This document shows, piece after piece, positions 7,040 to 15,002 of a DNA stretch of 31,691 bases. Position 1 is the first letter of the stretch. The number at the start of each line of letters is the position of its first letter. This DNA comes from JAXGPL01 sp040766985 (lineage in GTDB: Bacteria > Bacillota > Sulfobacillia > JAUYEG01): NCBI GenBank assembly GCA_040766985.1, contig JAXGPL010000024.1, positions 1 to 31,691 on the forward strand, read 5' to 3'. The notes beneath the pieces were generated by a model, which ran no database searches, was not told where the DNA came from, and saw only the letters and a program-made list of their open reading frames with translations. The translations under genes and the position numbers were made by a program.

Positions 7040-7873
7040 ATGAGGATTTACGTATCCGCGGACATGGAAGGCGTGGCGGGCGTCACCAGCCGCGAACTCC
7101 ATCTCGTTCCCGAGGGCAAGGAATTCGCCGAGGCAAGGCTGCTCTTGACCGAGGAAGTGAACGCTGCGGTCGACGCGGCATTCGGCGCAGGCGCGACGTA
7201 CGTATTGGTCAACGACTCGCACGGTCACATGAACAACATCCTGCCCGAGCGCCTCGACCCGCGCGCCGAACTGGCCCAGGGCTATCCGAAGCCGCTGTAC
7301 ATGATGGAGGGCATCGGCGAGGAGTTCGACGGCGTTTTCTTTGTCGGATACCACGCCGCAATCGGCACCGCCGACGGGATCCTCAACCACTCGTACAACT
7401 CGCGCGGCATCTACAACGTGCGGGTCAACGGCAAGCTGATGTCGGAGAGCATGCTCAACGGGCGTGTCGCCGGTCACTTCGGCGTGCCCGTTGCGCTGGT
7501 CACAGGAGACGCGGCGACGATCCGCCAGACGCAGGAAGACGCCCCCGGGGTCCGCGGCGCCGTCGTTAAGTGGAGCTATAACCGGGGCTCGGCGCGTTTC
7601 CTGGCGCCGGAGCGGGCCCGCGCCGCGATCGCGTCCGCCGCTGCCGACGCTACGCGGGCCCTCGGCCTGGGCGAGGCCGACGGCATGTTGATGACCGAAG
7701 AGACCCCCGTGTGCTGGGAGATGGACTGGATGTACACGGTCCAGGCCGACATCGTGTGCCTCGTCCCGGGCGTTGAGCGTACCGCCCCCCGTTCGGTCAG
7801 GTACGAGAGCCCGGATTACCTGAGCGGCTTCCGTACCTTCCAGGCGGTGACCATGCTCACCTACCTGGTCTGA
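7040..7873 (+). CDS. dppA: D-aminopeptidase, M55 family (DppA-like)
   Basis: 277 residues, almost the length of Bacillus subtilis DppA (274). The zinc ligands known for DppA are in place: Asp8 and Glu10 in SADMEGVAG, His61 in NDSHGHMNN, His105 in VGYHA, and Glu136 in KLMSES. The catalytic-site His117 is in LNHSYN. DppA is a self-compartmentalising decameric enzyme that removes D-amino acids from D-amino-acid peptides such as D-Ala-D-Ala. I chose ATG 7040 because GAGGAGG precedes it by 8 nt and the family N-terminus MRIYVSADMEG begins there; the frame is open further upstream to 6920. It is followed after 12 nt by the larA-like gene, so the two are probably co-transcribed. Confidence 0.93.
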   Translation: MRIYVSADMEGVAGVTSRELHLVPEGKEFAEARLLLTEEVNAAVDAAFGAGATYVLVNDSHGHMNNILPERLDPRAELAQGYPKPLYMMEGIGEEFDGVFFVGYHAAIGTADGILNHSYNSRGIYNVRVNGKLMSESMLNGRVAGHFGVPVALVTGDAATIRQTQEDAPGVRGAVVKWSYNRGSARFLAPERARAAIASAAADATRALGLGEADGMLMTEETPVCWEMDWMYTVQADIVCLVPGVERTAPRSVRYESPDYLSGFRTFQAVTMLTYLV

Positions 7874-7885
7874 GAGGTGTAAGTC

Positions 7886-9175
7886 GTGGCGGCAACTCTT
7901 TCTTACAGGCTCGCCTACGGTAAGACGGATGTCGGGCTGACCGTACCTGCCGATCGGGTGCTGGCAACTCTCGCGGTCGCCGACGCGCCTGCCCTCGGAC
8001 TGACCGTGGAGGACATGCGGCCGGTGGTGCTCAACGCCCTGCGCAATCCGATTGGCAGCCTGTCGTTGCGCAAGATAGTCCGGCCCGGCGACAAGACGGT
8101 AATCGTCGTCAATGACCAGACCCGCCTGGCGCGCACGGAGCTGTTCCTGCCCACGGTGCTCGACGAACTCAATTCCGCGGGCGTGGCCGACGGCGATGTG
8201 ACGGTCTTGTTCGCCCTCGGCGCCCACCGGCCGCTTTCAGAAGCCGAGATTGCGGCCCGGGTCGGCGGTGAGGCGGCGGGTCGTGTCCGCATGGTCAACC
8301 ATGACTGCCGCGATGCCGCGAATCTGGTGCGCGTCGGCCGCACCAGCAGGGGCAACGAGGTGTTGGTAAACCGGCGCCTTCCGGCTGCCGATCGCGTCAT
8401 CCTGACCGGGAGCATCGTGTACCACTTCTTCGCGGGTTTCGGCGGCGGACGCAAGGCCATTGTGCCGGGCTGCGCCGCGCTGAGCACCATCCAGTACAAC
8501 CACAGCATGATGCTGGATCCGAGGGCCGCCATCGCCTCGCTGGACGGCAACCCCGTTCACGAGGACCTGCTCGAGGGAGCGCGGTTCGTCGGCCCGGATT
8601 TCCTGTTCAACGTGGTGCTCAACGACAGCCACGAGATCTGCGGCGTGTTTGCGGGCGACATGGAACAAGCCCACCTGGCCGGCTGCGCGTTTGTCGACAA
8701 GCTATACCGCGTGCCGATCCGGCAGCAGGCCGACATAGTGGTGGCGTCGTGCGGCGGCTGGCCCAAGGACATCAACGTGTACCAGGCCCAAAAGACGATG
8801 GACAACGCGATGGAGGCAGTCCGGCCGGGCGGAGTCGTGATACTACTCGCGGAGTGCCCGGAGGGCCCGGGCAACAACAGGTACCTCGCCTGGATGCGGC
8901 AGTACCGGACGAGGGAGGCCATCGCCGAGGCGATCCGCACCGGGTTCGAACTCGGCGGTCACAAGGCCTACGCGGTCACGCGGCTGTTGGCGAAGGCGGA
9001 GATTATCATGGTTTCCGCAATGAAACCTGCTGAGGTGAACGAACTGCTCCTCACCCCCGCCCCGTCGCTGGAATCCGCGATGGAGATGGCCAGGCAACGC
9101 GTGGGCAGCGACGCAAGCATCATCGTCATGCCGGAAGGCGGCCTTGTCCTGCCACGAATGGACCCGGTCGAGTGA
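7886..9175 (+). CDS. larA: LarA-like nickel-dependent racemase
   Basis: 429 residues, usual for LarA (about 424). Motifs match the nickel-pincer (NPN) racemase: NDQTRLAR (substrate-binding Asp and Arg region), ALGAHRPLS (proton-transfer His), YHFFAGFGGGRKAIVPG (second His and the Lys that bears the cofactor), NHSMM (nickel-ligand His). LarA interconverts D- and L-lactate, but relatives racemise or epimerise other 2-hydroxy acids. The GTG start follows GAGAGGTG by 6 nt, 12 nt after dppA. The cofactor-making genes larB, larC and larE are not in the window. Next to a D-aminopeptidase, a 2-hydroxy acid linked to amino-acid degradation is a possible substrate; this is inference. A strong terminator follows. 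Confidence 0.88.
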   Translation: MAATLSYRLAYGKTDVGLTVPADRVLATLAVADAPALGLTVEDMRPVVLNALRNPIGSLSLRKIVRPGDKTVIVVNDQTRLARTELFLPTVLDELNSAGVADGDVTVLFALGAHRPLSEAEIAARVGGEAAGRVRMVNHDCRDAANLVRVGRTSRGNEVLVNRRLPAADRVILTGSIVYHFFAGFGGGRKAIVPGCAALSTIQYNHSMMLDPRAAIASLDGNPVHEDLLEGARFVGPDFLFNVVLNDSHEICGVFAGDMEQAHLAGCAFVDKLYRVPIRQQADIVVASCGGWPKDINVYQAQKTMDNAMEAVRPGGVVILLAECPEGPGNNRYLAWMRQYRTREAIAEAIRTGFELGGHKAYAVTRLLAKAEIIMVSAMKPAEVNELLLTPAPSLESAMEMARQRVGSDASIIVMPEGGLVLPRMDPVE

Positions 9176-9248
9176 CGCAGTGACGACCGGCGGTTAGGCA
9201 AGGCGTCAGGACTGCCCCCTCTCGGATTCTCAAACCCAAGCCCAACAG

Positions 9249-9281
9249 CAGCGCCCCCCTGTGGGGCGCTGCCCCGTCTTT
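9249..9281 (+). terminator. Intrinsic terminator after larA
   Basis: CAGCGCCCC-CCTGT-GGGGCGCTG forms a perfect 9-bp stem with a 5-nt loop, followed by GCCCCGTCTTT. It lies 75 bp after the larA-like stop and upstream of the Gln-rich gene, separating the two units. Confidence 0.65.
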
Positions 9282-9329
9282 GCGCCCACCCCCGTCGAGC
9301 GTCATTTGTCGGATACTCATGCGCCGCAC

Positions 9330-9358
9330 TTGGCAATTTAAGAGATGCACGCTAAAAG
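9330..9358 (+). promoter_or_regulatory. Candidate promoter of the Gln-rich gene
   Basis: TTGGCA (9330-9335), a 17-bp spacer, then TAAAAG (9353-9358). The -35 matches 5 of 6 bases of the SigA consensus and the -10 matches 4 of 6. It lies about 50 bp upstream of the GTG start and downstream of the larA terminator. Confidence 0.45.
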
Positions 9359-9406
9359 TGCGTTGTTGTCAGCGGGACCACGCGTTCCCAGAAGGAGGTG
9401 TAGTAA

Positions 9407-9679
9407 GTGAGCAAGGACATGACCAGAGGCGGCTCCAGCCAGCAGCAGCAAGAGAAGCAGCGCCAGCAGCAGCAACAACAGCAGCAACGGCAGACCACGA
9501 TGCCGGGCAGGGATCAGGAGACGGCCCGAGAGTTCTTGTGGTCTGACCAGACCAGCCGCCAGCGCCAGCAGCAACAGCAGCAGGGCGGGCAGAGCGGCCA
9601 AAGCGGCCAAAGCGGCCAGGCCTATCGCAGCCAGTCGGAACAGCAGCGGAGGCAACGCGAGCGCAACCAACCCGAGTAA
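9407..9679 (+). CDS. Glutamine-rich small protein of unknown function
   Basis: 90 residues, 32 of them Gln, with Ser, Gly, Arg and Glu making up most of the rest. Two poly-Gln tracts (8 and 6 residues) surround a less biased centre (TTMPGRDQETAREFLWSDQ) containing the only Phe, Leu and Trp. A GQS triplet repeats three times, and the end is Gln/Arg-rich. There is no signal peptide or membrane segment. It is probably expressed: GTG follows a near-perfect SD (AAGGAGGTG) by 8 nt, with its own candidate promoter and a very strong terminator. The composition recalls gamma-type small acid-soluble spore proteins (Q/N/S/G-rich, with a TEFASET-like core), but no clear homology is visible. CAG/CAA runs make the gene prone to length change. 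Confidence 0.75.
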   Translation: MSKDMTRGGSSQQQQEKQRQQQQQQQQRQTTMPGRDQETAREFLWSDQTSRQRQQQQQQGGQSGQSGQSGQAYRSQSEQQRRQRERNQPE

Positions 9680-9729
9680 GCTGCCCCGCCTGGCTGGGGA
9701 CGGCACGATCTTCAGTGCTTTGTGGGAGC

Positions 9730-9772
9730 GCCGGAGCCGGCGCCATGGGTGGCGCCGGCTCCGGCTTGCTTT
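9730..9772 (+). terminator. Strong intrinsic terminator after the Gln-rich gene
   Basis: A perfect 16-bp stem (GCCGGAGCCGGCGCCA and its complement) with loop TGGG is followed by TTGCTTT. It lies 50 bp after the stop codon. Confidence 0.85.
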
Positions 9773-9885
9773 GACGCCCTTCCGTTGCGGCCAGCATGCT
9801 TCCCAGGCCCAACCTTCTCACCTTCGAAAGGTGTTCCGCCGGCGCCCGCAAAATCAGCACCCATATCCTTGGAGGTGAGGTTTCC

Positions 9886-10461
9886 TTGGCCAGGCTAGAG
9901 GAGTTGGTGCGTAATTGCCGCAGCTACAGGCGGTTTGACGAGAACCACGCGGTGTCCCTTGAGACCCTGCGCGAACTCGTCGACTACGGCCGGCTTGCCG
10001 CGTCGGGCAACAACAGGCAGCCGCTCAAGTACATGCTCAGCGCGGGCACAGAGCGCAATGAGACGGTGTTCGCACATTTGAAGTGGGCCGCAAGCCTGAA
10101 AGACTGGGGAGGGCCGCAACCGGGCGAACGGCCGACGGGGTACATCATCGTCCTCGGGGACAAGCAGGTCAGCCAGTCATTCGGCTGCGACCACGGCATC
10201 GCCAGCCAGAACATCCTGCTCGCAGCCACCGAGCTCGGCCTCGGCGGGTGCATGCTTGGAGCAGTCAACCGCGACGGGCTGAGATCTGACTTCGCGATCC
10301 CTGACCGCTACGAGATCCTGCTGGTGCTGGCGATTGGCAGGCCCGCGGAGACAGTAGTCATCGACGAAGCGCCGCCCGGCAGCAGTGTCACGTACTGGCG
10401 CGATGCGGACGGCGTGCACCACGTGCCCAAGCGCGGGCTGGACGAGGTGATTGTGGGGTAG
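9886..10461 (+). CDS. Nitroreductase-family FMN oxidoreductase
   Basis: 191 residues, typical of short nitroreductases. The N-terminal FMN-phosphate motif RNCRSYRRFDE is followed by LVDYGRLAASGNNRQPLKY (FMN-contact region with the SxxNxQP pattern). Later come GIASQNILLAATELGLGGCM (the conserved helix-GLGxCxxG segment) and ILLVLAIGRPAE. Members use NAD(P)H and FMN to reduce nitro compounds, quinones or flavins; the substrate is unknown. I start at TTG 9886, 8 nt after TTGGAGGTG; the frame is open upstream to 9796 but lacks homology there. Convergent with the VOC gene, stop to stop 32 nt apart. Confidence 0.85.
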   Translation: MARLEELVRNCRSYRRFDENHAVSLETLRELVDYGRLAASGNNRQPLKYMLSAGTERNETVFAHLKWAASLKDWGGPQPGERPTGYIIVLGDKQVSQSFGCDHGIASQNILLAATELGLGGCMLGAVNRDGLRSDFAIPDRYEILLVLAIGRPAETVVIDEAPPGSSVTYWRDADGVHHVPKRGLDEVIVG

Positions 10462-10492
10462 CTGCGGCAAGGCCGGGGCGGCCGCTTCAGCT

Positions 10493-10855
10493 CTATAGAA
10501 ACCTCTGAAACTCCAACCTGTACCCACCCGGGTCCTCGGCGAAGAACCCGTGTACTCCGATGTCCTCGTGGACCCTGGGCTCGGTCAGGGAGCGTACGCC
10601 GGCGGCGGCCAGGTGGGCGTGCCATGCGTCGACATCGTCGACGACGAAGGTCAGGAGCATGGGCTTGTCGGCGGCGGCGCGGAGAGAGCCGCGGGTTTCG
10701 TCGACCAGGCCGACATACCCGGCGGGACCCACCGCGAAAATCTTGCACCACCCCTGGTCAACGGCGAGCGGGAGACCGATGGTCTGCTGGTAGAACGATA
10801 TCGCCGCCGCCAGGTCCCTATAGTAGAGAAAGGTGATCGGATACTCGATCTTCAT
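10493..10855 (-). CDS. VOC (glyoxalase/bleomycin-resistance) family protein
   Basis: 120 residues, one VOC domain with two beta-alpha-beta-beta-beta modules: YPITFLYYRDLAAAISFYQQ with IGLP in the first, and LLTFVVDDVDAWHAHLAAAG, HGFFAEDPGGYRLEFQRF in the second. The typical metal-ligand Glu near the end (LEFQ) is present; other ligands are not clear. The family includes lyases, dioxygenases and binding proteins, so function is open. The ATG overlaps the stop of the upstream YhfC-like gene as ATGA, so translation is probably coupled to it. Confidence 0.85.
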   Translation of the reverse strand: MKIEYPITFLYYRDLAAAISFYQQTIGLPLAVDQGWCKIFAVGPAGYVGLVDETRGSLRAAADKPMLLTFVVDDVDAWHAHLAAAGVRSLTEPRVHEDIGVHGFFAEDPGGYRLEFQRFL

Positions 10856-11736
10856 TGCTCCACCTTCCTCCCGTCAGGCTCGTCGCGCTCTTCCCGCTTG
10901 TCCTCCTCTTCCCGCCTGTCCTCCTCGTCCCGCTCCTGGCGGGGCGGGCGCGGCTCGGGCGCGGGGGCGGTCGAGGTGGTGCGGGGCGGGCGCGGCTCAA
11001 GCGCGCCGGGCAGCCTCAACAGCCGCTGGAACGCCAACGTCAGGAGCAGCAAGGAAACCAACAGCAGCGCCTGCGACCAGGCTGCGCTGACCCTGCCCAA
11101 CTGGTAGAGCATCGCGCCCGCGTTCACCAGGGCGTGCAGGCCGACTGCCGCTGCATAGGTCAGCCAGACCCGGCGCGGTCCGAGGGCGATGCCGTAGACC
11201 GCAACGGCCGTCATTACGCCGTGGGCGTAGATACTGACGAGCCGTTCGGTCATGAACCCCGTGTATTGCCACCAGGGATACGCCGCCAGAGCAGGCGTCT
11301 GCGCCACGCTCCAGGCGATGAGCCAGAGTTCGCCGAGGCCGAAGCCTATTCCTAGCCACATTCCGGCCCACACGGCGGCGAGCCGTCCATTGGAAACCTG
11401 CCCGTCCGCCGCCGCGGCCAGGCGGCGCCGGATGGGCGGCAGCAACGCGGGCGCGAGTTTGGCGGCCTCTTCCGTGACCGGCGCAAGGAGGTGGGCAAAG
11501 ACCAGAAACCACAGCGGCGCAAATGCGGTCAACCCAGGGTCGACGCCGGCGCCCGCCGCGACCCATGCGGCGAGCGGGCGCTTGACCCAGAAGTTGACGG
11601 CCGCGGAAAACGGCAGGGTCACGGCAACAAGCCAGGCCAGCCGCCGGTACCGGCCGGACATGATGCCGAAGGTGGTGCCCCACACGGCTGCGGCGAGGAC
11701 CGATGTGACGGCTGATGATATGTAGATCTGAGCCAA
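10852..11736 (-). CDS. YhfC-like putative intramembrane metalloprotease
   Basis: About 294 residues with some seven to eight hydrophobic segments. Motifs of the YhfC/PrsW-CPBP-like membrane protease group are visible: PVTEEAAKL (EExxK), GFGLGELWLI, ERLVSIYAHGVMTAVAVYG, and GLHALVNAGAML (the HxxxN-type motif). These Glu and His residues are the proposed metal ligands. The last 50 residues form a cytoplasmic low-complexity tail rich in Pro, then Glu/Arg/Asp. I choose TTG 11736, 7 nt after GGAGG; the frame is open to 11904 but that part is not membrane-like. It lies 112 bp after btuD and overlaps the VOC gene by 4 nt. Family substrates are unknown. Confidence 0.8.
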   Translation of the reverse strand: MAQIYISSAVTSVLAAAVWGTTFGIMSGRYRRLAWLVAVTLPFSAAVNFWVKRPLAAWVAAGAGVDPGLTAFAPLWFLVFAHLLAPVTEEAAKLAPALLPPIRRRLAAAADGQVSNGRLAAVWAGMWLGIGFGLGELWLIAWSVAQTPALAAYPWWQYTGFMTERLVSIYAHGVMTAVAVYGIALGPRRVWLTYAAAVGLHALVNAGAMLYQLGRVSAAWSQALLLVSLLLLTLAFQRLLRLPGALEPRPPRTTSTAPAPEPRPPRQERDEEDRREEEDKREERDEPDGRKVEQ

Positions 11737-11848
11737 GAGAACGCCTCCGCGATTCGGGGCCTGCAACCATGCGGCAAGCCTAAAGCCAATGTGCCCCGAA
11801 ATGCGGTATGTCGAACCGCCGCGACGTCTCGGCCGCGTCCTTCGCCAA

Positions 11849-12696
11849 CTATCCTCCCGGCACGGCGTAGATGCGGCCGGCTGAGCCGTCGCTCCGGCGT
11901 TCAACTACCACGCGAGCCCGGTAGACCCGGCTGAGCAACTCGGGATCGATCACTTCCAGGCCGCCCGCCGCGGCCACCCTCCCGTCGCCGATCAACACAA
12001 AGCGGTCGAAGAACTGCACCGCGAGGTTGAGATCATGCAGGACGGCCACAATCGTCAGACCGCGGCCGCCGTCGTTGAGGCGCCTGAGGAGGTGCATTAC
12101 CTCGGCCTGGAAACCCAGGTCCAGAGGCGCCGTCGGCGCGTCGAGCAGAGCGAGAGCGGCTGCTGCGCAAGGCTGCGGGCAATGTAGACGCGCTGCGCCT
12201 CGCCGCCGCTGAGTTCGCTCAACAGCCGTTCGCGAAACTCGCACACTCCGGTCGCGCGCATGGCGTCTTGGGCGATCGCAAGGTCGGCGGCACCCGGGCG
12301 GCGCATTCCTTCCAGGTGCGGGTAGCGGCCCATTAAGACGGTTTCCTCGACGGTGTATTCGGCGCCCAGGCCGTCCGCGGGGCTCTGCGGGACCAGGCCG
12401 ACGAACCTCGCGACCGCCGGTTGGCTGAGTGAGGCGGCATCCCGGCCATCGAGCAGGAGCTTTCCGGCTGACGGACGTACCACGCGGCAGATGGTGCGAA
12501 GCAGGGTCGTCTTGCCGCCGCCGTTCGGGCCGATAACGGCCACGAAGGCCCCGCGCGCCACGGACAGCGACAGCCCGGCCAACACCGGACGTCCCGGGTA
12601 GCCGGCCGTCAGGTCACGTAGCTCGATGATGACCTCACCCGCTGGACCATCGTGCGCGCCCGGTCCCGGAGCAGCGTCGACGAACGGCCCGCTCAT
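11849..12696 (-). pseudogene. btuD: BtuD-like ABC transporter ATPase, frameshifted, with Walker B Glu to Ala
   Basis: Joined over one frameshift this is a full ATPase of about 280 residues: Walker A GPNGGGKTTLL, Q-loop VPQSPADG, signature LSGGEAQRVYIARSLAQ, Walker B LALLDAPTAPLD, and switch VLHDLNLA. One base is missing near 12150 (CCG-CTC; adding a G gives AQQPALALLD). The Walker B motif reads LLDAPT where nearly all ABC ATPases have LLDEPT, so the catalytic Glu is Ala, a change that in studied transporters blocks hydrolysis. It would power the BtuC channel with BtuF. The start overlaps the btuC stop as ATGA. The frameshift could be a sequencing error, but the Ala cannot be explained by that indel. 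Confidence 0.85.
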
Positions 12697-13814
12697 CGCC
12701 CATCACCGCCCAACGATGCGCTGTGCCGGCGCCGGGCAAGGAGCCACAGGAAGAAGGGCCCGCCGACCAGCGCCGTGACGATGCCCACGGGCAGTTCGGA
12801 GGGTGCCAGGACGGTGCGGGCGATTGTGTCTGCGATGACCATGAGTACGGCACCGGTGCCTGCCGCGGCCGGCAGCAGAAACCAATGGTTGGCGCCTACC
12901 GCGAGTCGCACGAGATGTGGCACGACCAGGCCGACGAAACCAACCGGCCCGCTCACCGCCACGCACGCCGCCGTAAGCAGCGTCGCCCCTGCGACGAGCC
13001 ATCGCCTGCTGCGCTCGGCGTCGACGCCAAGGCCCATCGCAGTGTCATCGCCCATGGTCAGTGCGTTGAGATCCTTCGCCCGGCTGAGGACGATCGCCGC
13101 CCCGCAGGCCAGGTACGGCAGCACCGCTCCGAGGCTGCGCCACGTCGCCGCGCCGAAGCCGCCCATCAGCCAGAACACAATCTGAGTAAGGAAACGGCCC
13201 GAGAAGTAAATCAGCAGCGACAGCAGCGACGACGCCCAGGCGCCGACCACGACGCCGGCCAGCAGGAGGCTCAGGGCCGAGCCGCCGCCACCGGCCCGGC
13301 GCGCCAGGACATACGCCAGGGCGACGGCCGCGATGCCGCCCGCGAATGCAGCGATTGGCATCCCCAACCGGGCCAGGAACGTCCCCGGCAAACCGAAGAC
13401 CACCGCCGCGGCAGCGCCCAGCGCCGCTCCCGACGAGGCCCCGAGGATGTAGGGGTCGGCGAGGGGGTTTCGGAAAACCGCCTGAAAGGCCGCCCCCGCG
13501 ATCGCTAACGACGCCCCCGAGACGGCTGCGAGAAGCGCTCGCGGGACGCGGACGAGGAGAACGATGGTTTCCGGGGGAGATAAGACCGCAACTCCCTCCC
13601 CTGCCCCTCCGCCACCCAAGCCCAGGCCCAGGCCAAACCGCAGCAGGCGGCCGATCCCCATGCCCAGGATGCGCACGACCTCGCCGGGCGAAATGGGCGT
13701 CGGGCCGATGCCGATGGCCAGTACCAGCACAACTGGTACGACGGCGGCCAGCGCCGGCCCGAAGAGACGGCGTGCGGCGGCGCGGCGGGACGGGTGCCGG
13801 TTGGCGTCTCTCAT
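12693..13814 (-). CDS. btuC: Cobalamin-type ABC transporter permease (FecCD family)
   Basis: 373 residues with about ten membrane segments, as in BtuC. Family signatures include RVPRALLAAVSGASLAIAGA (start of the FecCD domain), FRNPLADPYILG, WLMGGFGAATW, and SGPVGFVGLVVPHLVRLAVG, the conserved loop that contacts the ATPase. A Gly-rich insert (GLGLGLGGGGAGEG) lies in the first periplasmic loop. The gene follows btuF by 15 nt and overlaps btuD by 4 nt. The upstream cobalamin riboswitch supports B12 or a corrinoid as substrate over a siderophore. Confidence 0.93.
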   Translation of the reverse strand: MRDANRHPSRRAAARRLFGPALAAVVPVVLVLAIGIGPTPISPGEVVRILGMGIGRLLRFGLGLGLGGGGAGEGVAVLSPPETIVLLVRVPRALLAAVSGASLAIAGAAFQAVFRNPLADPYILGASSGAALGAAAAVVFGLPGTFLARLGMPIAAFAGGIAAVALAYVLARRAGGGGSALSLLLAGVVVGAWASSLLSLLIYFSGRFLTQIVFWLMGGFGAATWRSLGAVLPYLACGAAIVLSRAKDLNALTMGDDTAMGLGVDAERSRRWLVAGATLLTAACVAVSGPVGFVGLVVPHLVRLAVGANHWFLLPAAAGTGAVLMVIADTIARTVLAPSELPVGIVTALVGGPFFLWLLARRRHSASLGGDGR

Positions 13815-13829
13815 GCTCTCCCCCCTGCC

Positions 13830-14813
13830 CTACGGTGTGAACAGCGACGGGTGAATCAGCTTGGCCATCGCTTCGACCGCATCTGCCAAACGCGGTCCAC
13901 CGCGCGACATGATATCGGCATCGATGGTCTGGATGTTGCCTTCGCGAACGGCCTTGATCCCCGCCCACCCGGGGCGCTCGGATAGCTCGGCCCTGTCCGG
14001 GATGTGTGCCCCCTCGTACGTCGGGAAGACGATGACGTCAGGGTTACGGGCAACGACGACCTCGAACCCGACTTCCGGATAGTCGGTCGCGGCGTCACGC
14101 GTGAGGTTGCTCCCGCCGGCGAGTTCGATGATCTGGTGTGTGTAGGTGTTGGGCCCCGCAGAGGTCAGCGGATTGTCCCAGACCTCGTAGAACACCACCG
14201 GCCGGCGCTCGACCGGACTCGTATCGATCTCAGCCTCGACCGCGGCGATCTTGGCTTTCATCGCGGAAACCACTTCCTCGCCCTTGGCCTCCTGCCCCAC
14301 CACTTCGGCAACCATCTCGATGTCGTCGTAGACATCCTGGAGGGTGTGCGGCTCAACGACAAGGCACCGGATGCCAACCCCTTCGAGCTGCTCGACAGGC
14401 GTCTTGTGGAGCGAACTCGCCAATACCAGATCCGGCTTGAGCGCGATGACCGCCTCAATGTTGATCTCGCCGTAGCCTCCGACGCTGGCGATGTCCGCGG
14501 TTTCCGGGGGGTAATTGCTGAAGTCGTCCACGCCGACCACCTTGGCGCCGGCGCCGACCGCGTACAGGATCTCGGTGTTGGCGGGGGCAAGCGAAACGAT
14601 CCTGTTGACCCGGCGTGGGACCGCCACAGAGCGGCCCATATCGTCTTCGTACGTTTGCGTTCCTCTGCCGAACAGGCCGGAGAGGGCGCTGCAACCGCTC
14701 GCCGCAAGGGCGACGGCCAGAACGATCCCGACACCGACGAGGAGCGCCGGCTGTCTCAGCCCGCGCGCCCGCAAGCTACCACGCTCTTTGCCTGTGATCC
14801 GATTGGGGTACAT
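13830..14813 (-). CDS. btuF: Cobalamin-binding lipoprotein of ABC importer
   Basis: About 327 residues. A lipoprotein signal (hydrophobic LLVGVGIVLAVALA then lipobox AASGC) anchors it outside the membrane. The mature part is a periplasmic-binding fold of the TroA/BtuF class: VAVPRRVNRIVSLAPANTEI, VGGYGEINIEAVIALKPDLV, and C-terminal NPDVIVFPTYEG. It captures cobalamin and delivers it to BtuC. I start at ATG 14813; in-frame GTG 14822 is nearer the SD (AAAGGAG) and is equally possible. The longer open frame to 15005 runs through the riboswitch terminator and is rejected. First gene of the btuFCD operon. Confidence 0.92.
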   Translation of the reverse strand: MYPNRITGKERGSLRARGLRQPALLVGVGIVLAVALAASGCSALSGLFGRGTQTYEDDMGRSVAVPRRVNRIVSLAPANTEILYAVGAGAKVVGVDDFSNYPPETADIASVGGYGEINIEAVIALKPDLVLASSLHKTPVEQLEGVGIRCLVVEPHTLQDVYDDIEMVAEVVGQEAKGEEVVSAMKAKIAAVEAEIDTSPVERRPVVFYEVWDNPLTSAGPNTYTHQIIELAGGSNLTRDAATDYPEVGFEVVVARNPDVIVFPTYEGAHIPDRAELSERPGWAGIKAVREGNIQTIDADIMSRGGPRLADAVEAMAKLIHPSLFTP

Positions 14814-14920
14814 GCTGTCCACGCAGCTCCTTTGTGGTGGCACAGCCCGGGCGGCGGGGGCGAAAGCCGCAGCGAGTCTGCCGTGGAGAGCGCGAGAACG
14901 CCTCTTGCCACAGGTCCCCG

Positions 14921-14962
14921 AAACGTCAAAGAGCCCCTGCCGCAGTACGCGCGCAGGGGCCT
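14921..14962 (-). terminator. Riboswitch expression-platform terminator
   Basis: On the minus strand GCCCCTGC (14960-14953) pairs with GCAGGGGC (14940-14933) around a 12-nt loop and is followed by TCTTTGACGTTT. It lies between the cobalamin aptamer and btuF, so it is the likely B12-dependent off switch. Confidence 0.65.
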
Positions 14963-15002
14963 CGTGACCTAAAGGACCGCGGGCCCATCCGCGAGGGCGC
15001 AC

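Noticed and set aside
6974..8227. 417-codon minus-strand ORF opposite the M55 and LarA genes
   Set aside because: It is antisense to two genes with complete active-site motifs and has no recognisable domain; typical of high-GC shadow ORFs.
11070..12570. Anti-SMC or phage-defence genes
   Set aside because: All ORFs here are explained by the YhfC-like protein and BtuD; no nuclease, helicase or sensor domain was seen anywhere in the window.
14004..14972. 322-codon plus-strand ORF opposite btuF
   Set aside because: Antisense to a convincing lipoprotein gene and crosses the riboswitch terminator; no domain seen.
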